From the NCBI RefSeq assembly GCF_000743525.1, contig NZ_JQGK01000001.1, positions 1 through 64,000 of the forward strand: a stretch of 64,000 nucleotides of DNA, read 5' to 3'. Below the pieces are notes generated by a model that did no database searches, was not told the DNA's origin, and worked only from the letters and a program-made list of their open reading frames with translations. The translations under genes and the position numbers were made by a program. Within the stretch, counting starts at the first letter, position 1. Every line of letters starts with the position of its first letter. This stretch comes from Sulfurospirillum sp. SCADC (GTDB taxonomy: Bacteria; Campylobacterota; Campylobacteria; Campylobacterales; Sulfurospirillaceae). Below are positions 1 through 10,447 of the stretch, piece after piece.

Positions 1-165
1 TGTTTAACTAGCAGTTTGAGTTATTGTAATTATACACTAGTAGGTGGATACGATACCCGCTTTGGCTCTAAACCATCAAAATATGCGCAACGTCCACTAG
101 TATTGGATTACGGCAAAGTACTTTTAGAAAATCAACAAACCAACACCACCACACAGGAGAAATAG
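1..165 (+). CDS. C-terminal end of an unrecognised protein (partial)
   Basis: An open frame runs from the first base to a TAG at 163-165 and gives the last 54 residues of a protein whose beginning lies outside the window. The tail is polar and rich in Asn, Gln and Thr. I see no motif that names a family. The next small frame starts only four bases after the stop and has its Shine-Dalgarno GGAG inside this gene, so the two are probably cotranscribed. Confidence 0.45.
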   Translation, partial: CLTSSLSYCNYTLVGGYDTRFGSKPSKYAQRPLVLDYGKVLLENQQTNTTTQEK

Positions 166-168
166 AGT

Positions 169-312
169 ATGGCAAATGCAAACTATATCAAAGAACAAAT
201 CGCAAAGTCTTCCGCAAAACAACAAGCGGTTTCAGAAGTCACACAAATATTGAAAGCAGTATTGGGTGAAAATTCGGCAGATTATGTCGATGCGGGCAGT
301 AAACAATCCTAA
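169..312 (+). CDS. Small unknown protein, 47 residues
   Basis: ATG at 169, preceded by GGAG at 155-158, leads to TAA at 310-312. The predicted peptide is hydrophilic and probably helical, with no signal peptide, membrane segment or cysteine. It is translationally close to the truncated gene upstream, which argues that it is real, but I do not recognise it and there is no functional clue. Confidence 0.4.
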   Translation: MANANYIKEQIAKSSAKQQAVSEVTQILKAVLGENSADYVDAGSKQS

Positions 313-375
313 GGAATATTTGCCAATACAATCAATAAATGCAATTATCCGAAAAATATCTTTTACATGTAAAGG

Positions 376-2277
376 CTAATTATACGCTTTCGTCGCTTTT
401 TTGATCTCGAAAATGAGCTCTTTTTGGCGGTTGTACATGTAGCGAAGTAGATAGTCATCGTAAGGTTTTGGGAGATTCCCGAGCATGACGACGATTTTTG
501 TGGTGTCGTCTTTTTGTGAAATGTAGGTAACTTTTGCCTCGATGTCCATGATGACGTAGCCATTTTCGCCTTCTTCGTTGGGAAGCGAAAAGTTGAGGCG
601 GACTTTTTGGTTGAGCATCTCCTCTTCGCGGAACGATTTGCCGACTTTCATCGCAATCGAAGTAACTGAAATGTCGAGAATGTCGCCTTGGGCAGATGAG
701 CGTTGGGCGTATTTGATGAGCACAGGAGTTCGGATGCTGGTTTGAACGCGCGTGTGTTGTCTGCTATTGGCACTGCTTGGCATAAACGAGAGATTTTTAA
801 TGACCGCAAACGAGCGTTTAATGTCAACGAGCGAAACCTCTGCTTTGATGTCTTTGGGAAAATTGGGCGCTTGTAAAACCGTCTCTTTTTCGATCTGCAT
901 CGCGTAACCTTGGAGGTTTTCGCAACTCATCTGATAGCTGTCTTCCGCCATTTTTTGAATGAACGACGTGGTGTTGATGCAGAGACCTTTGTAGATATTG
1001 AGCAGTTTGATCGGAATTTTGTTATTGACACAGTTGTGCATCAAGTACGTGATCTGCTCTTGCTCTTCGATGACATTATCAAGGTAGTCTAACTCAAAGT
1101 ATTTGATCTTTTCAATGTCGTGTGGCAGAAGCGTTTTGGTGTTGATTTTCTCGATATAGTCGATGACAACGTTGAGATCGTCCGATTCGACATGAAACGC
1201 GGACGTGAGAATAATCGGCGTGATTTTTTCATTGATAGTCGCGTGAATCAGCTCTTGTTGCAGGTGTTTGGTCTGTTCGCACGCATGTTCAAAACTTCGA
1301 TCTTCTCCCATCAAAATGTAAAGATTGGGGCTCCATTGGATGACCTCTTGGTCTTCTTCTTTAAGTTGAAACAGTTTGAGCATCAAGTTTTTAAACGCAT
1401 CATACAGTGTGGTGCTCGTGAAGGTTTTGCTCAGTTTATCAAGGTTTGAGATGTTGATAAAAACGAGAGAAATAGGCGCTTTTGTCACACTTTGTTGCGC
1501 CAAACGGTCTTTGAGTTTGTCGACAAAATCAAAACGGTTTAAAATGGACGAGCAATTCTTGGTCTCACTTTCAGGATCATAATTGATGAGCGTTACGATC
1601 TTCTCACGGCTTTGAGGAAACGATTTGATGACGCACAGATAAACCTCTTTTTCAGCCGATGCGGTTTCGATGACAATGCTTCCTTGCGCATCTTCATCCC
1701 CTTTAAGCGCTTCACAGAGCTCTTCGTCGCGGTTTAGTTTGACTTGAAGGGCGGCAAGATCATTGGTTTCATAGAGCATTTTCGCTTTGGCATTGGCGTA
1801 GGTGAGCGTTTCGCCTTGAAAAACGAGAAAAGGAAAAAAGTGCTCTATCTTTTTTTCCAGTTCGATTTTTTGGAAGGTATAAAGTTTGTCATCGAGTTTA
1901 TTGGCATTTTTTGAGAAGATGGAAAAGAGGAGATTTTCTTCATTTTTAAGCGGTAAAACATCGGTGATGCCAAAGTGCAGTGCAAATTTTAACAGAAGTC
2001 TGTTTTCCACATCGTCAGCAAAAAGATAGGCGATAATCGGTTTATGTTTGGCAAAAAGACTGACCAGAAGTTTGAGTTTGTCTTTACTACTTTCACCTAT
2101 TTCGATAAAAAGGATGTCTGCCATAGGAACTGTTTTGAGATCTTTTGCAAGATCAAACGATTGAAATGCAGCATGTTCTTTTTTGGCGCGACTCAAAATG
2201 GTGAGTTTTTCTTCGTCAAAATAGAGATGAGCGATAGAAAGATAGCGCGTTTCATGCAAAAACTGTTCTAAAAGCAT
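376..2277 (-). CDS. Multidomain regulator with degenerate GGDEF and C-terminal PilZ domain
   Basis: 633 residues, cytoplasmic, no membrane segment. The first ~120 residues look like a receiver-type fold. Residues ~150-180 resemble a PAS segment. From ~245 (start SILNRFDFVDKL, then SLVFINISNLDKL) the sequence follows a GGDEF domain but lacks the GG(D/E)EF signature, so it should not make c-di-GMP. Residues ~505-625 form a PilZ domain with the binding motif RxxxR (RQHTR) and a DIS...G element, so it likely binds c-di-GMP. It probably senses and transmits rather than makes the nucleotide; the target is unknown. It stands alone, with a TTTACATGTAAA motif just past its stop. Confidence 0.7.
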   Translation of the reverse strand: MLLEQFLHETRYLSIAHLYFDEEKLTILSRAKKEHAAFQSFDLAKDLKTVPMADILFIEIGESSKDKLKLLVSLFAKHKPIIAYLFADDVENRLLLKFALHFGITDVLPLKNEENLLFSIFSKNANKLDDKLYTFQKIELEKKIEHFFPFLVFQGETLTYANAKAKMLYETNDLAALQVKLNRDEELCEALKGDEDAQGSIVIETASAEKEVYLCVIKSFPQSREKIVTLINYDPESETKNCSSILNRFDFVDKLKDRLAQQSVTKAPISLVFINISNLDKLSKTFTSTTLYDAFKNLMLKLFQLKEEDQEVIQWSPNLYILMGEDRSFEHACEQTKHLQQELIHATINEKITPIILTSAFHVESDDLNVVIDYIEKINTKTLLPHDIEKIKYFELDYLDNVIEEQEQITYLMHNCVNNKIPIKLLNIYKGLCINTTSFIQKMAEDSYQMSCENLQGYAMQIEKETVLQAPNFPKDIKAEVSLVDIKRSFAVIKNLSFMPSSANSRQHTRVQTSIRTPVLIKYAQRSSAQGDILDISVTSIAMKVGKSFREEEMLNQKVRLNFSLPNEEGENGYVIMDIEAKVTYISQKDDTTKIVVMLGNLPKPYDDYLLRYMYNRQKELIFEIKKATKAYN

Positions 2278-2380
2278 CCAAATTCCTCACAATCATAGTA
2301 ATTTAAATTCTACCCAAATTCATAGAAAATTTAATCATTTTTTAACTACAATACTATAACATTTAAAAAGGAACAGAGTA

Positions 2381-3649
2381 ATGATGTATTATTTAGCGAT
2401 CAAAGGGAAACAAAAGCTGAGCGGAACGGTTCTGATTTCAGGAGCCAAAAATGCCGCACTACCCCTTTTAGCGTTAACCCTCCTCTCAAAACGAACGATT
2501 ACGATTTCAAATATGCCTCAAGTTGCTGATGTCAAAACACTCTTACAGCTGCTGACAAACCTAGGTGCAAGCTTTACATGTAACGATAAAAATGTGGTAG
2601 AAGTCAATGCTACAACAGTCAATTCGGCATGTGCAAACTATGACATCGTGCGTAAAATGCGCGCTTCCATCTTGACACTTGGGCCGCTTTTAGCACGTTT
2701 TGGACACTGCGAAGTCTCCTTGCCTGGAGGTTGTGCCATTGGTCAGCGACCGATTGATCTGCACTTAAAAGCGTTGGAGCAAATGGGTGCGGAGATCGAG
2801 ATCAAGCAAGGGTATGTTTTAGCCAAAGCACCGAAAGGGCTTAAAGGTGCTACGATCATTTTCGATAAAGTCACCGTCACAGGCAGTGAAAATATCATTA
2901 TGGCGGCAGCACTTGCGCATGGAACGACCACACTTGTCAATGTCGCCAAAGAGCCCGAAGTGGTTCAAGTGTGCGAAGTCTTAGCCGAAGCTGGGGTGAG
3001 CATCGAAGGTATTGGTACTTCAAAACTGATCATCAAAGGTAGCGGTGGCGAACTCTTAAATATTCCTGATTTTAGCGTCATTCCTGATCGCATTGAGGCG
3101 GGAACCTATTTGTGTGCAGGTGCGATTACGAAGTCAAAAATTACCCTTAAACATGTCAATCCACGACATCTCGACGCTGTGATCTTAAAATTAGAACAAA
3201 TGGGCTTTAAAATCGATGAAAAAGACGATACGCTCACCCTTCATCCTGCGGAAAAAATCACCCCTTCTGACATTGAAACTTCCGAATACCCAGGCTTTCC
3301 CACCGATCTTCAAGCGCAATTTATGGCACTGTGTACCCAAGCAAAAGGAACGAGCATCATCGATGAGCGTCTGTTTGAAAACCGTTTTATGCACGTCAGT
3401 GAGCTTTCACGTATGGGTGCAAACATCAAACTCAAAGGTCATAGCGCAACGGTTGAGGGAAAAGCCAAGCTTAATGCTGCCGATGTGATGGCAACTGACC
3501 TTAGAGCAAGTTCCGCGCTTATTTTAGCGGCACTCGTGGCGGATGGAACGACCAAAATTCACAGAATTTATCACCTTGATCGTGGGTATGAAGACTTAGA
3601 AGGTAAATTCTCCAAACTCGGTGCACACATCGAAAGGCTTGAGGAGTAA
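2381..3649 (+). CDS. murA: UDP-N-acetylglucosamine 1-carboxyvinyltransferase MurA
   Basis: 422 residues, the usual MurA length. The enzyme transfers enolpyruvyl from PEP to UDP-GlcNAc, the first committed step of peptidoglycan synthesis, in the cytosol. The N-terminal SGAKNAALP motif and the flexible active-site loop [11 protein letters not shown] are present; the loop carries the catalytic Cys at ~118, so the fosfomycin-sensitive Cys type is expected. Two ATGs in a row allow a start at 2381 or 2384; AAGGAAC sits upstream. moeA follows after three bases, so the two are cotranscribed. A TTTACATGTAAC motif lies inside the gene, read as Phe-Thr-Cys-Asn. Confidence 0.96.
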   Translation: MMYYLAIKGKQKLSGTVLISGAKNAALPLLALTLLSKRTITISNMPQVADVKTLLQLLTNLGASFTCNDKNVVEVNATTVNSACANYDIVRKMRASILTLGPLLARFGHCEVSLPGGCAIGQRPIDLHLKALEQMGAEIEIKQGYVLAKAPKGLKGATIIFDKVTVTGSENIIMAAALAHGTTTLVNVAKEPEVVQVCEVLAEAGVSIEGIGTSKLIIKGSGGELLNIPDFSVIPDRIEAGTYLCAGAITKSKITLKHVNPRHLDAVILKLEQMGFKIDEKDDTLTLHPAEKITPSDIETSEYPGFPTDLQAQFMALCTQAKGTSIIDERLFENRFMHVSELSRMGANIKLKGHSATVEGKAKLNAADVMATDLRASSALILAALVADGTTKIHRIYHLDRGYEDLEGKFSKLGAHIERLEE

Positions 3650-3652
3650 CCC

Positions 3653-4849
3653 ATGGGCAATGAGCACACCGTTAGTTTTGATGAGGCGATCGCGCTCAGC
3701 CTTGGGCTTGCATCTTCTAAACCCCATCACGAATGGGTGAGTGTCTTTGAAGCGCTTGGTCGTACGCTCGCGTGTGAGATTACATGTAAGAAAAATCTCC
3801 CCTCCTACAATAACGCTGCCTTAGATGGTTTTGCGTTCAAATACCAAGAAGGCTTAAGCGAACTTGCGATTAAAACAACGATTTTGGCAGGCAGTGTCGT
3901 TGAGCCATGTTTGGATGCTAAGGAGTGCTATAAAATCATGACGGGAGCAAAAGTCCCAAGCGATGCCGATACGATCATCCCTTTTGAAGAGTGCCTTTTG
4001 TATGATGAGCAGAAAATTGTTATCTCTCCCAGCATAAAACAAGGCAATGCGCTTCGTCTCAAAGGTGAAGAAGAGCGTGTGGGCGCTTCTTTGCTCAGCG
4101 AAGGAACCTGCTTAACGTCACGTGATATTGCCCTCCTCGCATCGCAAGGTATCAATATGGTTGATGTGTATAAAAAGCTCTCCATTGCCGTTTTTTCAAC
4201 GGGCGATGAGCTCAAATCGCCTTGGGAAAATGCCACTGAAGATGAAATTTATGACATTAATGCGCTCTCTTTGGTCGCACTTTTGGCAGAACACGGCTTT
4301 GGTGCGCATTACTGTGGTGTTATTCCCGATCATTTAGAAGCGGCAACAGAGTACTTTGCGCGGATGAAACAGTACGATGTGCTTGTGACCAGTGGCGGTG
4401 TGAGCAGAGGCGAAGCGGATTTTGTGGAGCGCGCTCTTTTGAAAAATGGCTTTAAAGCTTCGTTTCATGGCATCAACATTAAACCCGGTAAACCCACAAT
4501 GATGGGTAAGATGGGCGAAACGATTGTAGCGTCTATGCCTGGAAATCCTCTAGCAGCGTACGTGAACGCCTTTTTGTTTTTAATTCCTGTGCTTAAAAAG
4601 TTACAAGGTCAAAAAAAGTTTAACTTTGAACCCATTGATGTACACAATGCGGAGTCTTTCAAGGTAAAATCAGGTCGTGTCAACCTTGTTTTAGGATCTG
4701 TCATAGATGGAAAATTTCATGTCTTTGGTGCGAACAAATACGGCTCAGGCATGGTAAAACCCCTTGTTCAGAGCAATGCGTTATGGATCAGTGACGAAAG
4801 TATTGACCACGTTGGGGAAAATGCACCGATGCGTATTTTAGTATTTTAG
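3653..4849 (+). CDS. moeA: Molybdopterin molybdenumtransferase MoeA
   Basis: 398 residues. MoeA inserts molybdate into adenylylated molybdopterin to complete the molybdenum cofactor needed by formate dehydrogenases, nitrate reductases and polysulfide reductases. Recognisable parts are the N-terminal NNAALDGFAF segment, the MTGAKVPSDADTIIP motif, the central ST/VSGGVSRGE-type MoCF loop (TSGGVSRGEADFV) and SMPGNPLAA. The start ATG lies three bases after murA, with GAGGAG over the murA stop. No other cofactor gene is adjacent. Confidence 0.95.
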   Translation: MGNEHTVSFDEAIALSLGLASSKPHHEWVSVFEALGRTLACEITCKKNLPSYNNAALDGFAFKYQEGLSELAIKTTILAGSVVEPCLDAKECYKIMTGAKVPSDADTIIPFEECLLYDEQKIVISPSIKQGNALRLKGEEERVGASLLSEGTCLTSRDIALLASQGINMVDVYKKLSIAVFSTGDELKSPWENATEDEIYDINALSLVALLAEHGFGAHYCGVIPDHLEAATEYFARMKQYDVLVTSGGVSRGEADFVERALLKNGFKASFHGINIKPGKPTMMGKMGETIVASMPGNPLAAYVNAFLFLIPVLKKLQGQKKFNFEPIDVHNAESFKVKSGRVNLVLGSVIDGKFHVFGANKYGSGMVKPLVQSNALWISDESIDHVGENAPMRILVF

Positions 4850-4969
4850 AAGGATCTGTTACGATTAAATATTGCTTATAGTTCATGAGTTTAAAAAACT
4901 TGACCTTGTGAATCTTTTTTGGATACTATTGCTACATAAAATTTGCAAGTGTTTTGGTAAAGGTGTGTA

Positions 4970-6595
4970 ATGTTTAACGAAATAAAGATTTCGACGAAGC
5001 TTCTTTTTATCTCAATTGTCACGGTTCTTGGTTTGATAATTCTCTCGTATATCAGTATCAACTCCAGTCTTATTGGCAAAAATTCACTGGAAACGATTTA
5101 CGAAAAAAATGTGATTCCTGATAGTGAAATTGCGCTTGCGCACACGACGTTCGAGATGATTTTAAACGATCTCATTCATGTGACCAGCGAGTTCTTACCT
5201 ACAGGTCAGGCAAAAGATCATATTCCTATGATTGAAAAAGAGCTCAATGCGTTTTTTGAAAAAGCACTCGTGAGTGATTTTTATGCGGAACCCACTCTAA
5301 AACAGAATCTTCACGAAGCGTATGAACGCTATAACCAAAAAATCGCTCCTAATCTTAAACGCATTCATGAACTTTATATCAAAGACAATCGTGAAGACAT
5401 CGGTGATATGGCAGTTGAAATCGAGACAGATTGTAAGTATATTTCCCAACGTTTTGATAATATCTCACACTTTACAAGGCAAAGAGTTAAAGATATTAAC
5501 CTGCAAATTGGCAGAAAACTCAATAGCAATCTCTATTTGGTCATCGTGATCTCTTCGCTTGTTTTAGTGATTACCTCCACGCTTTTACTCTCTATTACGC
5601 GCTACATTGTCAAGCGCATTGCCCGTATAGGGGATCATCTCTCAGACATTACCAAAGATTTGGCACTCAATCGTCCTATCGAGATTTCAAACAAAGATGA
5701 GATAGGTCATATCAGTGAAAACCTCAATACCCTTCTTTTTACGCTTCAACAAGCACTTATTAAAGCAAAAAAGACGATGACAGCCAATTCTCAAACCAAT
5801 AAAAGTATGCAAACGTTTGCGCAGACCATCACCAGTGTTGCTCAAAATCAAGACCGTATTGTGGATAATGTTAAAAAATTGACGTCACACATCAATCAAG
5901 AGTTGCAAGAATCTCGCGACATCTCTGAAACCTCTGCTGCGTATATGAAAGAGGATTATGCGATGTTGGACCAAATGATTGAGACCCTTGATACGATTGT
6001 TGAGAGCATTAATCAAGTGAGCCAAGATGAACAACATATCTCAACCCAAATGCACGACCTCTCCGAACAGACACGCCAAATCCGCTCCGTGTTGGAGATG
6101 ATCAAAGATATAGCCGATCAGACCAATTTACTCGCCCTCAATGCCGCCATTGAAGCAGCCAGAGCAGGTGAACATGGACGTGGCTTTGCGGTCGTTGCCG
6201 ATGAAGTGCGAAAGTTAGCAGAGCGAACCCAAAAATCACTCTCAGAGATCGATGTGACGATCAGTGTGGTGGTTCAAAGTGTCTCAAATGCAAGCGATAA
6301 TATCAAAGAGAACAGTCAAAAAGTGGTTGATTTGAACGAAAATGCTATCAAGATTTCGACTTTGGCCAATGAAACCAAAGAAAAAACAGCCAAAAGCTTA
6401 GAAATCACGAATATTGCCTATGAAAAAACGTTAAGTATCACCAAAGAGATCGACAACCTGACGCAAGGGGTCGAAGAAGCAACAGGACTGGCGCACGAAA
6501 ATAAAAAAATTGCCGATGAATTGATGAGTGTTTCCAGCAGTTTAAATCTCTCGACCGCTGAATTGGAGCAAGAAATTACGATTTTCAAGGTATAA
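4970..6595 (+). CDS. Methyl-accepting chemotaxis protein, transmembrane, 4-helix sensor type
   Basis: 541 residues. Membrane segments at ~10-30 and ~187-209 enclose a periplasmic helical domain of ~155 residues that resembles the four-helix-bundle ligand-binding type. A HAMP segment follows (~210-262), then a cytoplasmic signalling coiled coil whose hairpin tip ([20 protein letters not shown], ~381-400) is the CheA/CheW contact. The ligand cannot be told from sequence. It is monocistronic; the tRNA-Gly promoter starts about 55 bases after the stop. Confidence 0.93.
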   Translation: MFNEIKISTKLLFISIVTVLGLIILSYISINSSLIGKNSLETIYEKNVIPDSEIALAHTTFEMILNDLIHVTSEFLPTGQAKDHIPMIEKELNAFFEKALVSDFYAEPTLKQNLHEAYERYNQKIAPNLKRIHELYIKDNREDIGDMAVEIETDCKYISQRFDNISHFTRQRVKDINLQIGRKLNSNLYLVIVISSLVLVITSTLLLSITRYIVKRIARIGDHLSDITKDLALNRPIEISNKDEIGHISENLNTLLFTLQQALIKAKKTMTANSQTNKSMQTFAQTITSVAQNQDRIVDNVKKLTSHINQELQESRDISETSAAYMKEDYAMLDQMIETLDTIVESINQVSQDEQHISTQMHDLSEQTRQIRSVLEMIKDIADQTNLLALNAAIEAARAGEHGRGFAVVADEVRKLAERTQKSLSEIDVTISVVVQSVSNASDNIKENSQKVVDLNENAIKISTLANETKEKTAKSLEITNIAYEKTLSITKEIDNLTQGVEEATGLAHENKKIADELMSVSSSLNLSTAELEQEITIFKV

Positions 6596-6651
6596 AAAGC
6601 TCTTCTAAGCCCTTTAAAATCTATTTGTGCTACAATTATTGTCACAATAGA

Positions 6652-6680
6652 TTGACACAAAGGGTTTTTTTTGGTAGAAT
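6652..6680 (+). promoter_or_regulatory. Sigma-70 promoter of tRNA-Gly
   Basis: TTGACA at 6652-6657 and TAGAAT at 6675-6680 are separated by 17 bases. The predicted transcription start is about 6687, a few bases before the tRNA. It is the best canonical promoter in the window and bears on which flgA starts can be transcribed. Confidence 0.75.
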
Positions 6681-6692
6681 TCCGTCCGTTTT

Positions 6693-6766
<74 letters not shown>

Positions 6767-6767
<1 letters not shown>

Positions 6768-7657
6768 TTTTAATCCTACTTCTTTTTTTCACCTCCCTTT
6801 TTTCACAACCTCTTTATATTGATAAAACTTATTGCATTGAAGAAGATACGCTTAGAGCCTCTTTCTTTGGCTATCAAAGCAGTGATGATCCTATTATCCT
6901 CACCATTCCCAAAGAACGCGTGCAATACACCGTTCCTACTAGTACCTTGCGTGCTGCTTTTAGTGATCACAATGTCACTATCATCGATAGCAGTGATGGT
7001 GTGGTGATTTTTAGACGCAATTGTTCTTTGATGGGTAAAGCAGATGCCATGATCAAACTCTTTTTAAAAAAATTTCAAGAAGCCTCTCCTTTGGTGATGA
7101 TTGATGAAAAACCGCGTATCTCCATTAAAACCTCTTTACCTGCCGATTTTCAACGTTATGAACTGATTGATATTGTAATTTCAGATGCGATGCTTAAGAA
7201 AAACAGTGGCTCTTTTGTGGCTGTTTTTAAAGTAGGTGATCGGAACAAAAAGCTCTATTTTGCGTATGAGATGAATGCAAAAGTGATGGTGTTTAAAGCA
7301 AAACATAATTTGCTTAACGGTAAAATCCTCACAAACGATGACTACGAGAGTGTTTGGGAGAGTTTAGATGCCCTTCCAAACCGTGTGATTACCCATGAAA
7401 TACCTCACAATGCCATGATCAAAAATGGCGTGAAAGAGGGGCAAATCTTGACGGATTTTCATGTGGATATTAAAAAAATGCTGAGTAAAAAATCAAGCAT
7501 AAAAGCACTTCTCAAAGAAGAAGGTTTGGTCATCGAAGTCCAAGCCACCCTTTTGGAAGATGGCAATATCGGAGATGTTGTCAAAATCAAAACAGAACAA
7601 GGCAAAATGTTGAATGCAAAAATTCTATCGCACCATGAAGCGATTATCCTCGAATGA
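6767..7657 (+). CDS. flgA: Flagellar basal body P-ring formation protein FlgA
   Basis: FlgA is the periplasmic chaperone for P-ring assembly. The C-terminal ~130 residues form a SAF domain ending in VVKIKTEQGKMLNAKIL, typical of the family. A hydrophobic signal segment starts immediately after the tRNA and ends near FTSLFSQ. The start is odd: downstream of the tRNA there is no ATG, GTG or TTG before the signal segment. Options are ATT at 6767, GTG at 6707 inside the tRNA (with GGGA upstream), or TTG at 6671, which lies upstream of the predicted transcription start. I give 6767 as the point from which coding is certain. The stop overlaps the ubiX ATG. Confidence 0.85.
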
Positions 7658-8181
7658 AACGCATTATTGTTGGCATTAGCGGTGCGAGTGGTGTGGAACT
7701 TGGACTCTCCTTCATTAAGGCACTTCCGAGTGAGATTGAAAAGTACGTTATTGTCTCCGATCATGCCAAAATCGTTCTCGCAAAAGAGTCCAATACCTTT
7801 TTACTGGATGATGAGAACATTGGAGCCATTACGGCGTCAGGCTCCTTTAAAACAGACGCTATGGCGATTATTCCATGCAGTATGAATACACTGGCTAAAA
7901 TTACCCATGGTATTGCAGACAATCTTCTTACGCGTACCGCTTCAGTGATGATCAAAGAGAAGCGCCCTCTTCTTTTGGCTCCTCGCGAAATGCCTTTTTC
8001 CGCGATTGCTTTGGAAAATATGCTCAAACTCTCCATGCTTGGCATACATATTGCACCTCCTGTGCTTGGGTATTATGCCAAGGCTTCCAGCCTAGAAGCG
8101 ATGGAAAATTTTTTGATTGGCAAATGGTTTGATCTTTTAGGGATTGAACACAACCTGTTTCAACGTTGGGAGGGAGCATGA
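7654..8181 (+). CDS. ubiX: Flavin prenyltransferase UbiX
   Basis: 175 residues. UbiX attaches a dimethylallyl group to FMN to make prenylated FMN, the cofactor of UbiD-type decarboxylases. The N-terminal FMN-binding motif GISGASGVELG and the central PCSMNTLAKITHGIADNL and APREMPF segments match the family. The ATG overlaps the flgA stop (ATGA) and the TGA overlaps the coaD start (ATGA), so translation is coupled. No ubiD is in the window. Confidence 0.93.
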   Translation: MKRIIVGISGASGVELGLSFIKALPSEIEKYVIVSDHAKIVLAKESNTFLLDDENIGAITASGSFKTDAMAIIPCSMNTLAKITHGIADNLLTRTASVMIKEKRPLLLAPREMPFSAIALENMLKLSMLGIHIAPPVLGYYAKASSLEAMENFLIGKWFDLLGIEHNLFQRWEGA

Positions 8182-8660
8182 GAGTCGCGATTTACCCAGG
8201 AACCTTTGATCCTATCACCAATGGACATATGGATGTCATTAAACGTGCGCAAAAGCTTTTCGACAAAGTCTTGGTTGCCGTGGCACTCTCCGAAGAAAAA
8301 CGCCCCGTTTTTGACATCACTACGCGTGTTGAGATGGTGCAAGCTGCCATTAAAGATATGCAAGGTGTGGAAGTGGAGCCCTTTGATAACCTTTTGGTCA
8401 GTTTTTCAAAAGAGAAAGATATTCGCGTGATGATACGAGGATTGCGTGCTGTGAGTGATTTTGAGTTCGAGCTCCAAATGGGCTATGCCAATGCCTCGTT
8501 GTGGAGCGAAATTGAGACGGTTTATTTGATGCCCAGTCTTAAAAATGCGTTTATTAGCTCCTCTGTGGTACGCTCCATCGCCAAACACGGCGGAAATGTG
8601 GCACATTTAGTACCTCCTATGGTTTTACCTTATTTACAAAGTAGATTTACATGTATGTGA
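8178..8660 (+). CDS. coaD: Phosphopantetheine adenylyltransferase CoaD
   Basis: 160 residues. CoaD makes dephospho-CoA from 4'-phosphopantetheine and ATP. The nucleotidyltransferase motifs YPGTFDPITNGH and SSSVVRSIAKHGG are intact. An upstream TTG at 8166 is in frame, but the ATG at 8178 has GGAGGGAGC just upstream and overlaps the ubiX TGA, so I take it as the start. The end overlaps tmk by 10 bases. Confidence 0.95.
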   Translation: MRVAIYPGTFDPITNGHMDVIKRAQKLFDKVLVAVALSEEKRPVFDITTRVEMVQAAIKDMQGVEVEPFDNLLVSFSKEKDIRVMIRGLRAVSDFEFELQMGYANASLWSEIETVYLMPSLKNAFISSSVVRSIAKHGGNVAHLVPPMVLPYLQSRFTCM

Positions 8661-9235
8661 TTTTTGAAGGCATTGATACAACGGGCAAAAGTACCCAAGT
8701 GGCACTTTTTGCACAAAGAAAAAAAACTGTTTTAGCGACCAAAGAGCCTGGTGGAACGCCAACGGGTTTGCACTTTCGTGAAATGTTATTGGGTGGAGCG
8801 CTGAAAAGTTCGTTTAACGCGGAGCTTTTTTTGTTTTTAGCCGATCGAGCACTGCATTATGACCATGTTGTCAAACCTGCACGCAATGAGCATTTGGTCA
8901 TCAGCGATCGTGGCTTTTTATCGGGCATTGCGTATGCGTGTGCCAATCATGAAGAGGTGGATGGCGAGTTATTGCTTGCGATGAACCGTTTGGCATTGCA
9001 AGAGTCTTACCCTGAAAAAATCGTACTGTTCCTTACCCATGGAGCACTGATGAGAGAACGGATGGGCACAAAAGAGCACGATGCGATTGAAGCGCGCGGT
9101 GTAAGCTATTTGTTACGGATTCAAGATATAATGCGTCGCGTTGTTAAAACCTTGCCGATTCAGGTCTTGGAAGTCGATGCTTCACACGAAATTGAAACGA
9201 TTTATAAACAGATTGAGGATTTTTTAAATGATTAA
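8651..9235 (+). CDS. tmk: Thymidylate kinase Tmk
   Basis: 194 residues. The enzyme phosphorylates dTMP to dTDP. The P-loop FEGIDTTGKSTQ is at the N-terminus, with the ISDRG substrate motif and a lid segment (RMGTKEHDAIEARG) further on. The start ATG sits in a variant of the window's palindrome (TTTACATGTATG at 8646). It overlaps both coaD and hisS, as part of one operon. Confidence 0.95.
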   Translation: MYVIFEGIDTTGKSTQVALFAQRKKTVLATKEPGGTPTGLHFREMLLGGALKSSFNAELFLFLADRALHYDHVVKPARNEHLVISDRGFLSGIAYACANHEEVDGELLLAMNRLALQESYPEKIVLFLTHGALMRERMGTKEHDAIEARGVSYLLRIQDIMRRVVKTLPIQVLEVDASHEIETIYKQIEDFLND

Positions 9236-10436
9236 TGCTTTGCGTGGAATGAAAGATACCCTCTCTCCACAGAGTGAAACCTATGTCTACATGATTAAAA
9301 CCTGTTCACGTATTGCGGAACAGTATGGCTTTTCATTTGTGGAGACGCCTATTTTAGAAGAGACCGCACTTTTTAAACGCAGTGTGGGTGAGAGCAGTGA
9401 CATTGTTGGTAAAGAGATGTACCAGTTCATCGACAAAGGTGAAAACGATGTCTGTTTACGTCCTGAAGGCACTGCGGGTGTTGTAAGAGCGTTTATTCAA
9501 CAAAAATACGACAAAGCGGGTGAAAAAAAACGCTTCTTTTACCATGGACCGATGTTTCGTTATGAAAGACCGCAAAAAGGTCGTTTGAGGCAATTTCACC
9601 AGTTTGGTGCGGAGAGTTTTGGCGAAAGCGACGTCAGAGAAGATGCAACGATTATTTTGATGCTTAAAGCGATGTTTGAGGCACTTGGTATTGGGTTTAC
9701 GCTGGAAATTAACTCTTTGGGTTGCCCTGCGTGTATGCCGCAGTACCGCACGACATTGGTGAAATTTTTAGAGACGCGTGAAGGGTTATGTGAAGATTGT
9801 GAAAGACGAAAACTGACCAATCCAATTCGCGTGCTCGATTGTAAAAATGAACACTGCAAAGTGTTGCTTGCGGATGCACCTTTGATTATTGACCATTTAT
9901 GCGTTACATGTAAAGAGGATTTTACAACATTAAAACATATTTTAGATCAGTTTGATGTGGCGTATGTGGTCAATCCCAAGTTGGTTCGTGGGCTTGATTA
10001 TTATTCCAAAACGGCGTTTGAGTTTGTCAGCAATGAAATTGGTGCGCAAAGTGCCATCGCTGGTGGCGGACGATATGACCGTTTGGTGGAATTTTTAGAT
10101 GGCAAGGCAACGCCTGCTGTTGGCTTTGCGATGGGCATTGAGCGATTGATGGAACTGGTCAAGATGCCAGAAACAAGACGCGAGGGCTATTATATCGCAG
10201 CGTTGTGTGATGAGGCGAAAGAGATCGTCTTTAAACTGGTCGATGAAAAACGTAAAACCGAGAAAGTTTTAACCTCGTATGCGTCAAAGTCACTCCAAAA
10301 TCATCTTAAAGCGGCTGATAAATTGTATGTAAAATTTTGTGTATGTATCGGTGAAGACGAGCTTGCGAAGCAGAGTGTTTGGATCAAAGATCTTGAGAGT
10401 AAAGAAGAAAAAATTATCAATATGGCACATTTTTAA
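9228..10436 (+). CDS. hisS: Histidyl-tRNA synthetase HisS
   Basis: 402 residues, slightly short for the family. Class II motifs are visible: motif 2 (YHGPMFRYERPQKGRLRQFH), the histidine-specific loops LVRGLDYYSKTAFEF and AGGGRYDRL, and motif 3 (GFAMGIERL). A C-rich insertion (CPACM, CEDCE, CKNEHC, CVTC) in the middle resembles a zinc site. The start overlaps tmk by eight bases. An in-gene TTACATGTAA copy encodes Val-Thr-Cys-Lys. Confidence 0.95.
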   Translation: MINALRGMKDTLSPQSETYVYMIKTCSRIAEQYGFSFVETPILEETALFKRSVGESSDIVGKEMYQFIDKGENDVCLRPEGTAGVVRAFIQQKYDKAGEKKRFFYHGPMFRYERPQKGRLRQFHQFGAESFGESDVREDATIILMLKAMFEALGIGFTLEINSLGCPACMPQYRTTLVKFLETREGLCEDCERRKLTNPIRVLDCKNEHCKVLLADAPLIIDHLCVTCKEDFTTLKHILDQFDVAYVVNPKLVRGLDYYSKTAFEFVSNEIGAQSAIAGGGRYDRLVEFLDGKATPAVGFAMGIERLMELVKMPETRREGYYIAALCDEAKEIVFKLVDEKRKTEKVLTSYASKSLQNHLKAADKLYVKFCVCIGEDELAKQSVWIKDLESKEEKIINMAHF

Positions 10437-10447
10437 GGAGCAAAACA

